Shown piece by piece: positions 1-11,267 of a DNA stretch of 64,000 bases; within the stretch, counting starts at the first letter, position 1; each line of letters opens with the position of its first letter. The translations under genes were made by a program, and so were the position numbers. The notes beneath the pieces are model-generated. The model had not been told where the DNA came from, did no database searches, and saw only the letters and a list, made by a program, of their open reading frames with translations. Source of the DNA: Zygnema circumcarinatum (Eukaryota > Streptophyta > Zygnematophyceae > Zygnematales > Zygnemataceae); contig CM074805.1 in NCBI GenBank assembly GCA_037447605.1, positions 1,321,446 through 1,385,445 of the forward strand, written 5' to 3'.

Positions 1-70
1 ACAGGACAGTGATGAGGTAGCAGTTCTCCGTCGGCGAGAATGCCAGGGCAGATTGATTGGTATCTCTGAC

Positions 71-454
71 CTTAATTAAAATATCCTCAGGCTCATTATA
101 AAGTATAGGTATAGCTCTTGCGCCACCCATCTCCACCCATTTCACATATGATGCAGCAATGTAAGAATAATTCCCGTAATTTTTGTTCTTCTTTGAACTC
201 GACACTGCGCCGCGTGAGCTATTGATGGTCTCGCCACCATCTCCATCTCCCGGCTGTGACAGAATTCCTATCAGGGGCTGAAAATTTCTTGCGACAACTT
301 TCGATTGAAAAAGGTCCGACGGCTCTTGTACCGCCTCCCTCCCTTTCTCTGAAGGCAGAACCAGAATCCTCGCTCCAGTGCCTCCACGGAGTGATGCAAC
401 CATCAGAAAAGCAGAGAGAGCAAGAGCAGAGGCGCCGCCCCAGAGGCCCGCCAT
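71..454 (-). CDS. GGH: gamma-glutamyl hydrolase, N-terminal exon (partial)
   Basis: This is the first coding exon of a folate poly-gamma-glutamate hydrolase, a class I glutamine amidotransferase-like peptidase that removes glutamates from folylpolyglutamates in the vacuole or outside the cell. The start is at 454, and residues 1-28 form a signal peptide beginning MAGLWGGASALALSAFLM. After it come the family landmarks PLIGILSQPG near residue 60 and YIAASYVKWVEMGGARAIPI near residue 100. The frame is open to an AAG|GTCAGA donor at 70/71, after 128 codons. The catalytic Cys and His would lie in later exons beyond the left edge. Family members have about 310-350 residues, so roughly 40% is present. 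Family identification is strong; the exact donor is inferred from position and homology. Confidence 0.88.
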
Positions 455-2890
455 GGCTTCAAGCTTCCAAGCCCTCCTCCTGCCCCTCCCTCCCCTGCCA
501 AAGTAAGCCCTGAGCAAGGCCGTCCCTGGAGCGCCACGTGGCTTGCTTGCGGGTCGCGCTCATCCGACTGACAGGATTGTGTACGGAGCCACGACACCTA
601 CACGTGGCCCAGTTATAGTTCGCCACGTGTCAGAAAATCCTACAAGGACGAGCCGTAGGCGGCGGGCTGGGGGTACAGTACGGCAGCGGGTTCCCCGGGC
701 GGGCACGCTTGTCGCTTCCTGCCGAGAACACCCCGGCCGTACAAGGCGCGTTTGTCGGATTTCGCGGCGCGGAGGTCCCGCGCCACGTGGGCGCCGCCAC
801 CCGTGGCAATGATGCCTTTCGTACCTCTGTTACGGACGTCCGTACGGCACCTGCGGTGCTGCACGGGGCGGACCAGGGATGGATGGGGTCGGCAACCATT
901 GGCGGATGGCGATGGTTGAGCGGCCAATGGTTGCTACTCTGCGAACCAGTGGAGTGGTTGGCAACCATGAAATCCAATGGTTCCAACCATTGTATTTGAG
1001 GTTGTCAATGGTTGGCAAACCACCAATGCGCATCCGGCCAGATTCTGAACCCGTCTCCCGACATGAACGAGTCACACCGGTGACTGTAGACTTCCTTCAT
1101 TCGAATGTTCGTAAAAACTTCTTTGAACAATGTGTGCGACACGTTTCTAACCCAAGCTGATGCTCGTCGCAAAAGATGACTTTGCCGCGGCACTATGGGA
1201 CAGGTGTCGCGAGGTGAGACTGTTCTCCTAACGCATATGAGCGCAAACGATACGAAAGCGAGGAATCGCGGCTGCTTCTAGAGCAGGGTTGTTAGGCCTG
1301 GCAGCAGAGTTTCGCTTATAGCTTTTTTTGTACGTAATGTTTCTCTTCTAGTCATTTTTGACCGGTTCATGGTCCTGCACCTAGTCTTTGTCCATATGCA
1401 TTTCATGGCCTCGCCTTCATGTTATCTACGAAATAAGGTCGTAGGCTTACGCGAGCGAAAATGCAAAGCAAAGCCCGCCCGCCCGGCCGGCCGCCCGCAA
1501 GTGCCGTGGCGGCCCTCCCTCTCGCCCTCCCGCTGTCTGTGACGTGACGCCGCAGGCACGGTAGCCCCGCACTCACTGCGGCACGTGGCCGACCGCTCTG
1601 TGGGATTTTAAACACTCGCGCGAACCGACGAATCGCGTGCCGGCACCTGGCGCCGCGCCGCGCAGAGAGGGCGCCAGTGCCGCTGGCGTGGGCCGCAGTG
1701 GCGGGCGGGCAGCGGCCAAATCCAATCCGATCCAATCCAATCAGGGGGGCGCGCTTGGTCGGTCGCCTGTCGGTGATTGGTGGGGCGGCCGGGGAGGGCG
1801 ACAGGCACAGCACTCGCTTGCCCACTCGCCGGATTTGTAGGGGAGGCAGAAGGCTGGCAAGTGGGGATGGCTTCTACCGGGAATAAATTTTTTCGTTTTC
1901 GTTTTTTTTTTCTAAAAAAATCGCAATGCCAATTCTGCCCCTTTCAAACCGTTGAAATTGGGGCATCGATTGGCATCGCCATAGTGAGATCAATGCCACA
2001 TCAACTATTCTTAAATAAAAAAACAAAAAAAAAAAAACATTACAACACTTTTTGAACGGTACGGACGGTAGAAGTGGCGAGAAGGACCGCCAACCATTGG
2101 CCAGAGTCGAGCCGCCCGAGCTCTCCAGATCCGCGATGTACATTACGGGACGTGTTGTGACGTCATTCCCACGTGGTTTTTTCTTTTGTGAGTTTTTAAC
2201 TTTCTAAAATCTTTAAAGAACGATTGACACAGTTTTCCGTTCCTAGCTTTTTTTGTTTGTCCTTGGGTCCTTTGCTACCAGTTCCTCGTGGTTCCCCATG
2301 CTGATTTTGTCCATGTACATTTGATGGCATCAACGCCATCGTGAGATCCATGCCACTTCGAGGGGGAACGAGGCCACTTCCCTTTCCTTATTGCCACAAG
2401 TTACAAGTTAATTCCGTACGGTATGGAAGCCGACGAGGGCCCTTACATTACGGCCCGCCCGCCCGGCCTGGGCCGCCCATCCCATCCCATCCCATCCCAT
2501 CCCATCCATCCATCCCTTCTGGCTAGCCAGGGCCTGCCTTCACTACCAAAGCGAGCAAAAGCGCCGCGGGCCGCCTATCCTATTGCGAACTATTTACAGA
2601 TTGAACTGTCAACCAATGGCGACGCGACACGTGTTTGACTTGTCCCCGTGGAGCGTTTCCATTGGCTGTTGGTCGAGAAGGAGGCCTTGTCCCCCCCCGG
2701 TCCCCCAACGGTCCTGCCCAATCACGTCCCCCGCCGCGCGCCGGTCCGCCCGCGAATCGCGGCCGCCCCGCGACGGCCTGCGCCGCCGCCGCCGCCGCCC
2801 GCCCGCCCGCCCCTGCGACCGTACGCCCTGCGCCTCCACTCCAGTGTACGAATGACGCCACGTGGCGATATGTGACCGGTGGGGGACGAC
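455..2890. promoter_or_regulatory. divergent intergenic region between GGH and the secreted-protein gene
   Basis: No convincing exon is visible. CACGTG occurs at 535, 601, 624, 784, 2170, 2628 and 2859. CGTAC-containing motifs lie near 590, 670, 840, 2050 and 2415. CAACCATTG/CAATGGTTG motifs (CCAAT-box core) are dense at 893-1017 and recur near 2090 and 2610. A CCCAT run occupies 2478-2513. The open frames here are GC-rich and carry no recognisable domains. Confidence 0.5.
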
Positions 2891-4038
2891 CGTAGACAGG
2901 ACGGGGAGCAGAGAGCCGTTCGGGTCTGTCAGAGCGCGCAGGGCCTTCAAATCCTGCGCCTGCGCAAGCTAGATTCCTGAACGCACCCACTGCAGCTCCA
3001 GCTCCAGCTCCTGCTCCTGCTCCAGTTCCTGCTTCAGCCTCTGCTGCCTTGCTTGCTTACTCGTCTCCTGCTGGCTGAAACAAGTACAGGTAAGGAAGGC
3101 ATAGACGCCCCGGGTGGGTATTGATGGGCGGGGTGAGGCTGGAGGGAATGGCGTTGCTGATGGTGGCTGTTGTGTGAATGTTGTTGCGGTTGAGTTCAGC
3201 AAGGGGTGTTGAAAGTTAAGGACTGCAAAAGGTTGGATACTGATGGCGAGAAATGGATCTGGACAAAGCTTTTCGTTTGCTAACGATCTTCGTTTTTGGA
3301 ACCGACAGTCGGCTCATGTAGGAGCTGGATTGCGTGACTGGAAAAAGTGACTTTTCCTGAAAAAAGGTGTTTTGGAAAATCTGGCATGTTGCCTCACCAT
3401 CATGTTCCTCGCTGAATTGAGTCGCTTGATCTAGTACAGCAACCGCCGTAATTCGTTTCCTGCCTGAGATGATGGCTAAATGTCAATACGGTAGTTGTTT
3501 CGGTGGAACTTCAATCGAAGTGTCTGAACTCTGAGTACAGTTTGATGAATAAACAATGCCACCGTGGTTCAGATTTGTTTGTAAGATAAGTTGATGATAA
3601 GTGTAGTCTGTGCGGACAAGCTTTTGTATGCCTACTCTGCGCTTGTAATTTTACGTGGCTGTCCTTTCGTCAAAGTTCTACGTGTTATCAGGATTACGAG
3701 TGGGGAAGTGTTTCGTCGGGAGACGATGTCGCCCTGCCTTTGATGCTGCTTTTTATCCCATTGATGTTCTATGGTGTTCGATACTTTGTTAGAGCTCTTA
3801 AGTACATGATTAATCTATCTATGGCTATCTAAGTCGTGTTCCCGCTCGGACGGCATGCTGTCTTTGCTGAATGCTTTCAGTCAGATGCCAGGGGTATATG
3901 AAATAAAAATTTCTATTTGAACGTGAGCAGTTTCAACAGTTAATCTGCAGGTTCTGAAAGCAAATAAAAGGAGAGCCTTCATGGGAGTATTCTTGCTGCT
4001 TACACAACTTTTGTAATTGAAACGTTCTTTTTGCAGAA

Positions 4039-6155
4039 ATGGCGAAGTCTATGGGTTTCCTTTTGGCAGCCGCATTGATCGGCGTCATTGCACTTTGTAA
4101 GGATTTTTTAACCTACGTTGCGTTCAGATAATTCATATTTTGGATGTTTCGAGAGTTACTTCTTCTGGATTTTCTGAAATTCTTCCACTAACTGTACCTT
4201 GCAATCCTGCAGCACTTGGAACTACTGTGGAAGCTGCACGAAAGGCCCCACCACCGAAGCCATCTTCTGGGCCCTTTCCATTCATTACATGTCCTTCAAC
4301 TCCACTTGCTGTAAGTCATGTCTGCGCTGACCTTTAGTAGGATTAACAATTTCCTGCTTCCTTCGTCTCAGTAGCCCTTGATCAAGCGGTCATCAGTGGC
4401 GCACTCCTGTAACTGCTTTTGGTTTACAACATTTGGCTTTTGTGGAACTGATTCTGGTAGTTTTTTGACGCAGGTTTGTGACTTTTATCTCTTTAAAATG
4501 CGAGCCAGTGTCCCGACTTTTAAAGTCGCCAGAACTTCTCAAGATAAACCACTCTCAAACAACACTTTAGTCGCCAAGTACGTTCTCAGCTCGACTTGTT
4601 GTATTCAGTTGGTCATGCGGAACCTCTGGTTTTACCCTTGTCTACTCGAAAAAGATTAAATTAATAAATAGTGTTGAACCTGTAAGCTGCCTACGCTATG
4701 TTGACTTCGACATTTTTTATTTCCTTCGTTTTTTTTCCTCTATTTTTTTTCCGGGAGGACTTTTTCTGCATGAATCTTCTATTTTTTTCATCATTGGCGA
4801 CTTGCTATGGGGTCTGACGTAGACGTTTTCTCTTCAAACAGCGGCTACTATCCGGTTATCCACGCCAGCACTATGGGAAACTGCTACTTCGTGCCAGAGG
4901 TAAAGACATAGTCTGATGTCTGATAGTCCAAAAATGCTGGTTATATGTTCATCATGATTGTTTTGATGTATTAATACATCGGTAGATTTCTAGAACAGTT
5001 CACTTATAGGGGTTATACTGGGGTGACGTTCAGCACACTTTCTTATCATGTTTTGAAAGCATGTCCAACTTAAGACTGCTTAAATGTATCCATGGGAAAC
5101 CGTTGAAACTGATTTGCTTACTATCTCCTTGGTTGCATTTTTTTTCAAATGCAGTATAAGAAGACCGACCCCAAGTGTGCTGCCGCGTTCTACTTCATGG
5201 GCAAGAAGTTGAAGAACGGAAAGATTGATACGCTGCACGCTAACATGGTTGCGTCCCGCACAACTGTCAACTTCAACCTCAATGTAAGCCGACGACGCTG
5301 CAACTATGCTACGATTCGGCCTTTGCTTTTCAATGTGTTCACTGCGGCACGTGGCAATGTGTTTGTACTCGCTGGGGTATTGAACTTTGTTTTGATATTG
5401 ATTGGCATGATCTGCATTGGCGAGACAACCAAGTTTCGCAGCTGCTGAAGTGCTCAGTGCTCGCAAGCTTATTTGCAGAGGTTCTGTCCACAGTTTGCAA
5501 GCAGATCCATTGAATGAGCGGCTAGGCACAGAGCTGAGTACTGCTCTGTTCGGGCAACTCTTCCCGTGGTTAAGTGGGTTTAAAGTCTTCGAGGATAGAT
5601 AGCTGGACTTTTCGAGTTTGCATGGACTGATTCCATGCCCTTTATGAACGCATAAGAAGCCCAAAGTCATTTGTGAGACTACTTGCGAGGCTGCGACTTT
5701 CGGACAACCAACTGGTTGTAACTCTTAAAACGTCTGTCGTTTGCAGAAATACCAAAACAAGTGCGTAGTGCTCCCGGTCGCAACGGCAACGATCCAGCTC
5801 GTGGCTCCCAAAGGAAAGACTCCCGGCAAGTACTTGTACCTCAACTCCAAGGATGGCAACAAGGACTTTCCCGAGGTACGCAATTTATGCCCACTGGCCT
5901 GAATCACTTATGTGCAAGACTCTTCCCTCTGCCCTGATGCCTCTAAACCTTCGACGACTTTCTCTCTATGCACTATCGATTGGTCTCTATATTTTGAAAA
6001 TAATTTTTCCTTTCAACAATCTTTGCCTTCTTTGCCATAATTCTTCCATCTTTGTCTGAACCAGTATTTGATCCTTCACAGCACCTTCCTAACACCAAGT
6101 TGACTTTCATCTGTTGCAGGCCCGGCGCTGCATTGTGTTCAAGACGGTGGTGTAG
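4039..6155 (+). CDS. small secreted protein of unknown family
   Basis: A 5' UTR exon near 2900-3089, with donor CAG|GTAAGG, probably joins the ATG exon at 4039. Exon 1 (4039-4096) and exon 2 (4213-4310) give a signal peptide beginning MAKSMGFLLAAALIGVIAL, with a plausible cleavage after VEA, then a Pro-rich start. Firm downstream exons are 4842-4899, 5155-5283, 5747-5875 and 6120-6155, all phase-consistent. They encode about 130 residues beginning GYYPVIHASTMGNCYFVPE and ending RRCIVFKTVV, with spaced Cys residues and many Lys. A small exon is needed between exon 2 and 4842 to keep frame; 4375-4421 works and gives 184 residues in total. Exon 2 also has a second open frame that joins an alternative small exon (4372-4408), so the middle is unsettled. 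I recognise no family and assign no function. Confidence 0.6.
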
Positions 6156-7865
6156 ACGTGCACTGCCAGTGGGCCTATGAATGACTTTAATGTCGTTCGA
6201 GCTTCATTTCCGTGTTTTTTCAAACTCCTGCACATCTGATTTTGTTGATTGCTCCCCGCCCTATTTTCGGCTGTAGGGAAATTCTGCATTTCATTTTTTT
6301 GGCACGGCCTTCAAGGCTTTCCTATTCTATTCTGCACTGCGGTATCGCTTTTGATAGTCAGCCAGTCGGTCTGCAGGTGCAGCTTTTGGCGAGGCAGCTC
6401 CTTTTTGGGTGACCTCAATTGGTGCAATAATAAGTTCATTTTTTTGTCTTTTTCGAACTGTTACTCTGTTCTCTGCAATGTGGCCGTTGTGTGCTTTCCA
6501 ATTTTGTAGATGTTGTACCGCTCTTGTTGGATGGGAACTACTTTCTTCCTCTCTCTCTCTCGCTCCCTCCCTCGAGCCATGGTGAATCATCTTTCTGGGT
6601 GGGAAAGTGACTTTAAGGTTGGATCGACATCACACCAGCTGTGCGCGATGATTGCCATCACTTCTTGATGTCCTGGCCTCCATCCCGAAAGGGATGCCCG
6701 AATCCTTTCCTCCCCTGCCGGAAAGAATTCATTAGGGGGAGTCAGACCTTGACCATCGCTTACGAAATTCCTGAATTCCTTGTACTAAAAATCACTTCTT
6801 TCGTGTACGAATTCCGGGTCGGGATCCGCGGCTCCGCCATACACAGCCGTACCGAAATGCGTAACTAGCCAACGCTTGCGACATTGATTTGGCGATGGTC
6901 AAGGTCGGACTCGCCCTACTACTGCCGAGTTTGTCTGGTCTAATTCTAATCCCAGTCTAGGATGACGTTTCTTTGATTGGACGAGAATAGTGTACGTTCG
7001 GGGATGTCAAGCTTGACACATGGGGTCGAAAATAAGCGTGACCTGCTGGAATGGCGCTCCCCGGAATCGGAACAGCAGTTCGGCGGAGGCCTCGGTCTGC
7101 CACAGTGTCGGAGTGGCTGTATGGAGTTAAAAGGACTGGTCGATTGGAACCGATCTTTGACCAAGGCAAAATCCGCAGACAAAATTACAGCTCCGGAATT
7201 GGGAATATGTACTTCAAAATTTAATGTTTGTCACGGCGGTGGAAAACTGTTCAAGTCTGATACGCCCTATTAGTGACAAAAGCCCAGCCTGGATATGCTG
7301 TTAGAATCTGCAGAAGGAAGTTTTCCTTTAGATCCCACTGATAAAGAGGGTACAGGGTCTCGACATGAGCGATTGCATGGGAACTCCCTCCCCCTTCCCT
7401 CGCACTCCCTCTACCCCCATCTCCCACCGTACCATGTGTACCATATCTTCCTCCCTCTCTCTCCACCCCTCTCCCCTTATCCCCCCCAGGCTTTGCGTCC
7501 CATGACACTCGGAAACCGTCACTCTCGGAAGTTAATCCTCGGCTTGTCCCCTACACTTCCAGTCGCATGCCTGGAGATGCGCTCCTTATTCGCGACAACG
7601 CGAGATTGCCGATATTTCTCTGCACATACCAAACAGCCATTAAGCTCGCAGAAATGTTATAGGCCACTTCACGAGCCCCACGCCCCCCTTCTCTTGCCCT
7701 ATGCCCCTGCTTCAGTCACACTCACGAGCATCTCTCACCCGAATAGATCTCATCAATCAGGAAAACCTCTCCACATAATACATGTCGCAAAGTAGCATCT
7801 AAAAGACCACAACCAAGAACAATGGCCATTTGACAAGAGTTCATCGGTGATTAAAGTTTCGGCCT
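6156..7865. other. convergent intergenic region
   Basis: This holds the 3' ends of the secreted-protein gene (left) and the F-box/LRR gene (right). A pyrimidine-rich stretch lies around 7385-7490. I see no coding exon, RNA gene or ordered repeat. Confidence 0.4.
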
Positions 7866-9287
7866 TCATCCCTCTGAGACAAACATCGGCCCGTTCATTT
7901 TCAGACCAAACTTGAAAGACCCTTGAGGACTGCCCACCTGATGCTTCAAGATTAGAACAGAGAGTCGACGGAGACCGGTGAGTCGGACAGCTCCAAAAAC
8001 TGTGAGCTGTCCGCCGGAGGAGGCAACTCCAGAAATATCAAGCTGCATGCCGACCATTGAAACAGTCCTTGTTAAACGGAAAACGACCGCCATACGTCTT
8101 TGACTTCGCCAGATAATATGCCCGTTCGTATCTTACCCGTTCAATTACAGAGCGCATGTAGACACTCAGTTGCAGAAAGTGCTTGTGTGAAACACGATCG
8201 TACAACATTCCCTCCCTCCCTCCCTCCCCCCCTCCCTCCCTCCCTCCCTCCCTCCCTCCCTCCCTCCCTCCCTCCGTACCTCCTCCAAATCGGGAGAGCG
8301 CCGGCATATCTTTTCCACTGCAGCATCGGTGAGCCTCCAGACAGCGGCAAGGTCCAACCTCACAAGACCAGCTGGCAAATGCTCTAACAAATCGTCTGTT
8401 ATTCTCTGCCAATGGAGGATATTCAACAAACAGGAAAAAACCTTTCTTCAGCGATTGCCCAAAAAATCGAAGGTGAGCATGCTTTCATATACCGCTCCTA
8501 TGAACAAAGAGAAAGAAAAGAGATGTCAGACTCTGATTCGCCTTTCCCTTGAAGGGAAAAGATTGACAGTTTGACAAGACAGAGGACATGACATATTCCA
8601 GATGCCAATCCAAAATAAAGGAGACGGTTGTTACAGTACCCATGGCACTGCCATGCCACACTGTCAAAAAGACAAGCGCACAATCTATGCAGCTTTACGT
8701 TAGGCAACATATGCACCTTGCAGTCAGCTAAGCGAAGCTCCTGCATGCTTTTAGCGCCATGTTGCAAAACCCCAATCAGTGCAGAGTCTGTGACCAGCGA
8801 ACAGCCCGATAAGCAGAGCGATCGGAGCCCTCTTGCAAGCCCCCGCGTAAGACTGTCAATCCCCACATCGGAAATGGTTGAACCTGCCCCGACGGCCAAG
8901 TCTTGCAGGTTGGGGAAAGGAGAGCCCCCAAGACGGGATGGAAGATACTGCAGAAGTTCATCGCTTGTATGGGACGGGAGGGCGAGAGATTCGACTGCCT
9001 GGCAATTAATGGACGCAGCAACTAATATGTCAGTGAGAGAGAGGCACCTGCACGAGAGGAAGATGACCGCTGATCAGGTCTACCCGTAGATGACATGGAA
9101 TTACCGGGATAGCGTGGCGAAGGCAAGAAACTATACAACAATTGTACCTCGGTAATTTGCAGAAATCGATTTTACATAATCCCGAATGCAGATATCGAGA
9201 AAGAGATGTTGTGGAGGGTGCCCGAGGAATAGCCAGCATCAGTATTTCCTCCGCTATCTCTGCTGGAAGCTTTTCAATTAATTCCAT
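7866..9287 (-). CDS. F-box-like / leucine-rich-repeat protein
   Basis: Four exons on the minus strand (9148-9287, 8717-9047, 8280-8405, 7866-8042) splice in consistent phase to 257 residues. The N-terminus, MELIEKLPAEIAEEILMLAI, resembles a degenerate F-box. The rest is cysteine-containing LRRs of the AMN1/FBL type, such as LRSLCLSGCSLVTDSALIG, MQELRLADC, and LVRLDLAAVWRLTDAAVEKI. Such proteins are usually substrate receptors of SCF ubiquitin ligases. The third intron contains the CCTCC tract at 8210-8275. The exon holding the ATG opens at an acceptor at 9321 and its frame stays open back to it. It may therefore continue into an upstream exon at 10052-10600 through a GC-AG intron, giving 451 residues. 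The last exon is less repeat-like than the others. Family fairly sure, N-terminus uncertain. Confidence 0.75.
8210..8275. repeat. CCTCC/CCCT microsatellite in an intron
   Basis: An uninterrupted run of the 4-base unit CCCT (TCCC) with one C-rich interruption. It lies in the third intron of the F-box/LRR gene, beginning a few bases beyond the donor at 8279. Confidence 0.95.
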
Positions 9288-10051
9288 ACCCACACCTTGA
9301 GAGAGTTTGTGAATGCATAGCTGCAAGAAGAACAACAGCCACAGCAAAAGCTTAAGTCATAGGCAGAGTTGGATGGGCCACATGCGTGTTCCGCTCTGGT
9401 GTCATGGCAAATTGGACTGAACGAGATTCTCTGGAAACCAGGGTCACTTTAGGCGGTAATGGAACGAGGGGAGAACACAAACCCATGCAAGGAGTGGGTA
9501 AATGTTACTCATATTTAGAAGGTACACTACGTACTTTTCAAAGAGCTTCCCAGAAGCTGACTGGAAGTGGCGATTCAACTTTTTGAGCAGAGGGGCCAGA
9601 GTTCAAGAAGTAACTCTACTATTCTGATGGGTGTGTGCTTATCTGATGAAATGTTGCAATGCACGGGGCCACACAGGAGGATGAGAAATTAAATGTGCTG
9701 TCATTAAAGTAATCCAAAGGCTGGGAAACGCAATGAATATATAATCGCAATAAAGTAGTTGATCTGTAATGGCAGTGACAACACGCCTGTCTGTGCTGGT
9801 TGAACAACTCCTGGAAGTGGCCTGTCGATTAATCAGTTTTTTCAACACTCAGTATTTGAGCAAACGGCCTGACGATACAATCCTTTCTTCAGCAACGGAA
9901 CGTGTTGGGGAGGCGGATGGGAGAGGGATTGAGAAGGAGAGATGTAGGGAGAGCGAGGCGGAGGATTCGCGACAGAAACAGCACGAGAGGCGAGGGGGAA
10001 AGGGGTCCAGAGGGTGGGGAAAGAGAAAGTGAAGATGCACGAAAAGCTTGC

Positions 10052-10600
10052 CTTCATGAGCGAAGGAGGACATGGATTTTTTCCCATAGTGGAACTGGCT
10101 TTGTCTTCTCTGCAGATCCTTCGCCTTTTCTGAATGTTTGAAACAATGATTCCTCTATCTGCTCTATCACGCCCTGCAGAAAAAGTCCACTCTTTTCCAC
10201 ATTCTCCCATTCGTTTTTTTAGCAACACGGAGCCTCTTTCACTCCCAATATTCTCTAACCCTGCGACGCTAGAAGCGTTCCTGCTCCCCAATTCCTCCCC
10301 ATACCCTAAATACCCTCCTTCTCTCGGACACTCGTCCCCTGGTCCCGTCTCCAATTCCTTAGCATCGCCTCCACAAAAGCGGTCCTTATTGGTTCCTACG
10401 GCTACTTCAGGTGAGGATTCGCAATTTGCAGACGAAACCTCTCGTACTGAATCATTGCCTTCGCCTGTCTGTGAAACATTCAGGGTTTCTAAGGGAAAGG
10501 AAGGAGACTTCAGCAAAGAGGCACTGCTGACGGGAGGCCTCCTCGCTCTCCAAGCCATGAGAGATCTAGGGATGTTCAAACTTGCAATGTATTCGTGCAT
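10052..10600 (-). CDS. possible 5' coding exon of the F-box/LRR gene
   Basis: The frame is open for 183 codons from an ATG at 10600, or from an inner one at 10558 giving MAWRARRPPVSSASLLKSP. The peptide is rich in Ser, Gly and Glu, with a basic stretch KRRRICRE near the end. It finishes at ATGAAG|GCAAGC, a good GC-type donor in phase 0. That matches the phase-0 acceptor at 9321, where the open frame leads into the F-box-like start. No domain is recognisable. The opposite strand is also open here for 157 codons, so strand choice rests on splice compatibility alone. Confidence 0.35.
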
Positions 10601-10890
10601 GCATTGACTATCAAGCAATCAACTGTCGTTTACAAGGTTCTGTGATGCTGTGCATTGTGCAGTGCCCGCCATCGGTACTCCAACTTTCGAAGTGGGCCGA
10701 GGACGACTCAGGCTGCAGCCGCGTGCTTCACTCGTGGTTTCCATTCTTCGTGGTTTCCCTTCCCTCCGATAGGGCGCACCGTGGCGCCGTACGAGCGTCA
10801 ACGGCCGCGATTGCGTCCTTTGGTTTACACGTGAACGATCGGACGGTGGAGGATCCATCCGTGCCGGCATGACCGCCATGGCCTCAAGGA

Positions 10891-11112
10891 CATACATGGG
10901 CACATGCCATACATACCCATCATACCCATGGGCACATGCCATACATACCCATCATACCCATGGGCACATGCCATTAATACCCATCATAACCATGGGCACA
11001 TGCCACACCTACCCATCATACCCATGGGCACATGCCATACATACCCATCATACCCATGGGCACATGCCATACATACCCATCACACCCATGGGCACATGCC
11101 ATACATACATAG
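10891..11112 (+). repeat. 32-bp minisatellite, 7 units
   Basis: Seven head-to-tail units start at 10891 (30 bp variant), 10921, 10953, 10985, 11017, 11049 and 11081. Each carries the palindrome CCCATGGG followed by CACATGCC. Units differ by 0-5 substitutions. The array ends about 155 bp upstream of the start codon of the small CxxC gene. The period is not a multiple of three, so the long frames through it are not coding evidence. Confidence 0.95.
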
Positions 11113-11267
11113 CATGCCATGAACAGCGCATGGCGGCCATACCCACATGCATGCATGGTCCCATGGCATGCTGCTGGTTAGGATGGCGAGCGAGGCGGGG
11201 AGGCGGGACGCAGAGCAGGCAAGGAAGAGCCTCTCGGAGCTTTATTCCGCGGCTGTGTCGTGCGGCA

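Noticed and set aside
5080-5670. 196-codon minus-strand open frame
   Set aside because: Lies opposite a well-spliced exon of the secreted-protein gene and has no recognisable domain.
10891-11112. CRISPR-like array
   Set aside because: Units are contiguous 32-bp tandem copies with no unique spacers, in a eukaryotic intergenic region.
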